Below are positions 61,801 through 64,000 of a stretch of DNA of 64,000 nt, piece by piece (positions within the stretch are counted from its first letter, which is position 1; the number at the start of each line of letters is the position of its first letter). The notes under the pieces are model-generated. The model was not told where the DNA came from and ran no database searches. It saw nothing but the letters and a program-made list of their open reading frames with translations. Made by a program: the position numbers and the translations under genes. The stretch covers positions 28,386,501 to 28,450,500 of the forward strand of contig OY747705.1 of the NCBI GenBank assembly GCA_963556495.2, given 5' to 3'. This stretch comes from Valencia hispanica (taxonomy: Eukaryota > Chordata > Actinopteri > Cyprinodontiformes > Valenciidae).

Positions 61801-63264
61801 GTCCATGTTGGTGCCATTGAAAGCCGGATGGATAATCACTCTCTGTATGGGAACAACCAGTGCGCCTATCCCAGATCTCAGCACAGATCCAAGGCTCACG
61901 GCCCAGTCAGTGGGACTGGAATCACTATGGATGGGGACCATGAGATAAAACTGTTTGTTGAACCCTTTTATTTGTACTCAAACAGTAACACGTTTTTTCT
62001 TATTTACTGGAGATGTATGTGTACCTATTAAAACAGTGTGCAGCAGTCAGTAACCACTTCTTGTGAATCAGCGTGGTGCCACAGCGATGTTGTTTCTGGT
62101 ACTGGAGACTCCCAATCCATGGCCACTCTCCCCTCCGAGCTGTGACTCCACCTATGATCCGCCGAACGCCCAGCGCAGGACGAACACCGCAGTCTGGAAC
62201 CAAGACAGATCTCAGGAACCATGTTGTTAAAACTCAGCATTCACTGTGCTCCACGCGTATAAACAGTACCACAGTTTTTCTCATCAGCTTCATTGGGGCA
62301 GTCAGGGATTCTATCACACTCCGGGTTGACTTTACTGATGCACAAACTGGAGCTACACTGGAAGTTGTTGTTGCAGTTTGTTGCTGGAATACAAAAATGT
62401 GTAACTTTCATTGTAAATGTGAACAAGTTTATCAGAAATAAGGGATACATTTCCAAATTTGGGGAACATTACCAGGTAGAGGTACACCAGCTGGTTCATC
62501 CATGGCCACAGCCTGAGGCACTGGAAGGCTCCCAGAGGACTTACTGGTCAATGGGACTTTTACTGTTGGATCAGGCTTTACTTGGTCATTGACCGAAGCT
62601 GGATCTGTGTACTTCAGAATAAAGTTTCTAAGCTTGGTGACGCGGGCGTAGACTCCAGGCCTGTTGAGCTGGGCACATCCCACACCCCAGCTCACCACCC
62701 CGGCCAGGAAGAACCTCCCTGGTCCGCCTTCACACACAAGGGGCCCCCCGGAGTCACCCTGCAGATGAAAAACACACGAACATGGGTTTAGCTGAAGGAG
62801 TCCTGCTGGAAGTTTGATTTATTAAAACACGAGTACTTAGTTGTGTCATAAATCTTACATTGAAGATTTAAGTTAATTGAAAGTTCCCAAATCTTATTAC
62901 TTCTTCTTTACAGAGGCTAATAACCATTATTGTTCCTATAAGTTAAGCTGTTTAATATTAAGAGAGCAGACAATCACAACAAACACTAACCACTAGGGTT
63001 TGTTCAAGCTATGATCCCTTTTTGCCTCTCAGATCCACAAAAAAATGCTGCAAGACATAAAAATATTTGGAAAATGAAAGAACCTGCTAACAATCTACAA
63101 CTTATGTGAGCCTCTACTGACCTGACAGGAGTCCACCTTCCCCTGCAGGAATCCAGCACACATCATTCTATGAGTAATAGCACCTCTGTACACGGATGAC
63201 TGATTGCATGCCTTGGAGTCAATGATTTTAACCAGCGCTTTCTGCAGCGTATTGGGGACGTTTA
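58812..63264 (-). CDS. tmprss9: TMPRSS9-like polyserase, 3' part (partial; 5' end beyond the window)
   Basis: Seven exons join in phase on the minus strand: 63264-63122, 62758-62473, 62383-62270, 62193-62025, 61924-61659, 60034-59898 and 58973-58812 (TGA). They encode about 425 residues in four parts. First is the end of a trypsin-like S1 domain (DSCQGDSGGP, then [12 protein letters not shown]). Second is a Pro/Thr/Ser-rich linker of about 45 residues. Third is an LDL-receptor class A module with six cysteines and its acidic calcium site (CDRIPDC, EADEKNC). Fourth is a complete S1 domain with activation site [14 protein letters not shown] (His), DHDVALLEL (Asp) and GDSGGP (Ser). Asp six residues before each Ser (DSCQGDS, DTCLGDS) predicts cleavage after Arg or Lys. 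Such polyserases are type II membrane proteins whose domains act at the cell surface. The adjacent TIMM13 matches human 19p13.3. The transmembrane and earlier domains are not visible. Confidence 0.88.
60214..60950 (-). mobile_element. Shortened Tc1-like copy in a tmprss9 intron, same family as 52878-53910
   Basis: It is flanked by TA, with left end CAGAGCCTTTCC and right end GGAAAGGGTCTG. Arms 'ccataattccattcaaaac' and 'attttgaatggaattatgt' pair as inverted repeats. At 737 bp it keeps the N-terminal transposase region read backwards ('cactagacttttcattgat') but lacks the catalytic core present in the 1033-bp copy. It lies between the tmprss9 exons 61924-61659 and 60034-59898. Confidence 0.8.
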
Positions 63265-63514
63265 CTGAACAACAGAAGGAGAATACAGTACAAATCAATA
63301 TGTTGTTACTCACACTGGTTGTTCATCAATTTCCATTAACAAAGAGAGCTTTTTCATTTATACCTTGGTGTTAAGTAAAATCAATTTCTAATTAACTTTC
63401 TATTTTTCATTTGTGTGTTGCAGCTTCCATGTGCATGTGAAGAGAAGTCAAAAAGATCTAAATAAACACCAAAGAGGTGACACTGCTCCTAAGCGGTTTG
63501 AGATGATTCAGGTA
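63265..63514 (-). other. tmprss9 intron sequence at the right side
   Basis: No exon is seen between 63265 and the right edge; the preceding tmprss9 exon must lie beyond 64000. Confidence 0.5.
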
Positions 63515-63865
63515 CAGTACTTTGCAGAAGTATTTATACCCCTTGAACCTTTTCACATTTTGCCACTTCATAAGTTTAAACTTCAGTTTCTTTTACTGGG
63601 GATATGCAATAGTCCAAAACAAGGTAGTGTATAGAGTTTGGATTTGTACTTGAGTCTAGACTTTGACTGGGCCATTCAACACATGAAAGTGTTTTATTAA
63701 AACTATTGCAATGCAGCTTTGGCTGTAGTTTTTAAGTCAGTGTCCTGCTGAAAAATGTTGCAGTCTCAAGGCTTCTGGACGCTATAACTGTTATGCTGTC
63801 CTCTGCTTAGCTCCATTCATTACCCTATCAATGATGGGGTAATGCATGATGGGGTTACCTCAGCA
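63515..63865 (-). mobile_element. Tc1/mariner relic, minus orientation, in a tmprss9 intron
   Basis: Left end 'cagtactttgcagaagtat' after TA, then 'tgaaccttttcacattttg', 'actttgactgggccattca', 'gtcagtgtcctgctgaaaa' and 'ttgcagtctcaaggcttct'. This is the standard order of the reverse strand of a fish Tc1 element. It is truncated before the catalytic core. Confidence 0.7.
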
Positions 63866-63867
63866 TG

Positions 63868-64000
63868 ATGCTGTGGTGCAGTTCTAAGGGTTTAAGTCCC
63901 AGTCTGGGATCTTTATGCATTTTCTCTCAGAGCATGTGAGGTTGTCTTCAGGTACTCCTGCTTCATCTCACAGTCTAAAAATATGCATGTTAGGTGAATT
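63868..64000 (+). mobile_element. tRNA-derived SINE, plus strand, running off the window
   Basis: 'atgctgtggtgcagttcta', 'gtttaagtcccagtctggg' (decayed B box), 'tcttcaggtactcctgctt' and 'aatatgcatgttaggtgaa' follow the head-to-body order of the SINE at 50380. The copy is diverged. Confidence 0.7.

Overview
The window is vertebrate nuclear DNA from a ray-finned fish, most likely a teleost. Genes have many small exons with GT/AG borders, coding density is low, CA microsatellites are frequent, and the repeats are typical of teleosts: many Tc1/mariner relics, L2-like LINE pieces, and tRNA-derived SINEs that still show A and B boxes. I read splice sites by eye and joined exons by phase. No alignment or database search was run.

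Layout from left to right. (1) 1-640 holds a LINE 3' fragment and a SINE. (2) 2270-4656 (+) holds the last three coding exons of a Ser/Pro/Gln-rich protein I could not identify, probably followed by a 3' UTR of about 4 kb. (3) 9.4-33.0 kb is a gene desert with Tc1 relics, an L2-like LINE split by a younger Tc1 copy, SINEs, simple repeats and several candidate conserved noncoding blocks. One block, near 28.35 kb, carries a POU-SOX composite motif. (4) 33.07-45.35 kb (-) is a complete ENC-family BTB-BACK-Kelch gene encoding 589 aa, best called enc3. It has a noncoding first exon, a coding sequence cut by one 76-bp intron, and an inferred 3' UTR exon about 7 kb further on. (5) 45.4-52.0 kb is intergenic, with Tc1 relics and SINEs. 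(6) 52.2-55.25 kb (+) is timm13, complete in three exons (95 aa). (7) 58.8-63.3 kb (-) is the 3' part of a polyserase gene matching TMPRSS9. It holds the end of one trypsin-like domain, a linker, an LDL-receptor class A module, and a complete final protease domain. The 5' part lies beyond the right edge.

TIMM13 and TMPRSS9 are neighbours on human 19p13.3. The ENC paralogs ENC1 (5q13) and KLHL25 (15q25) lie in what I understand to be the paralogous blocks, so this context favours the third paralog, enc3. The genes are not functionally linked: they cover a ubiquitin-ligase adaptor, a mitochondrial chaperone and a cell-surface protease. No RNA gene, CRISPR array or operon was found. The strongest leads are the LDLRA module between protease domains, the intron-split enc3, the POU-SOX site, and an exon-like ORF buried in a nested transposon.
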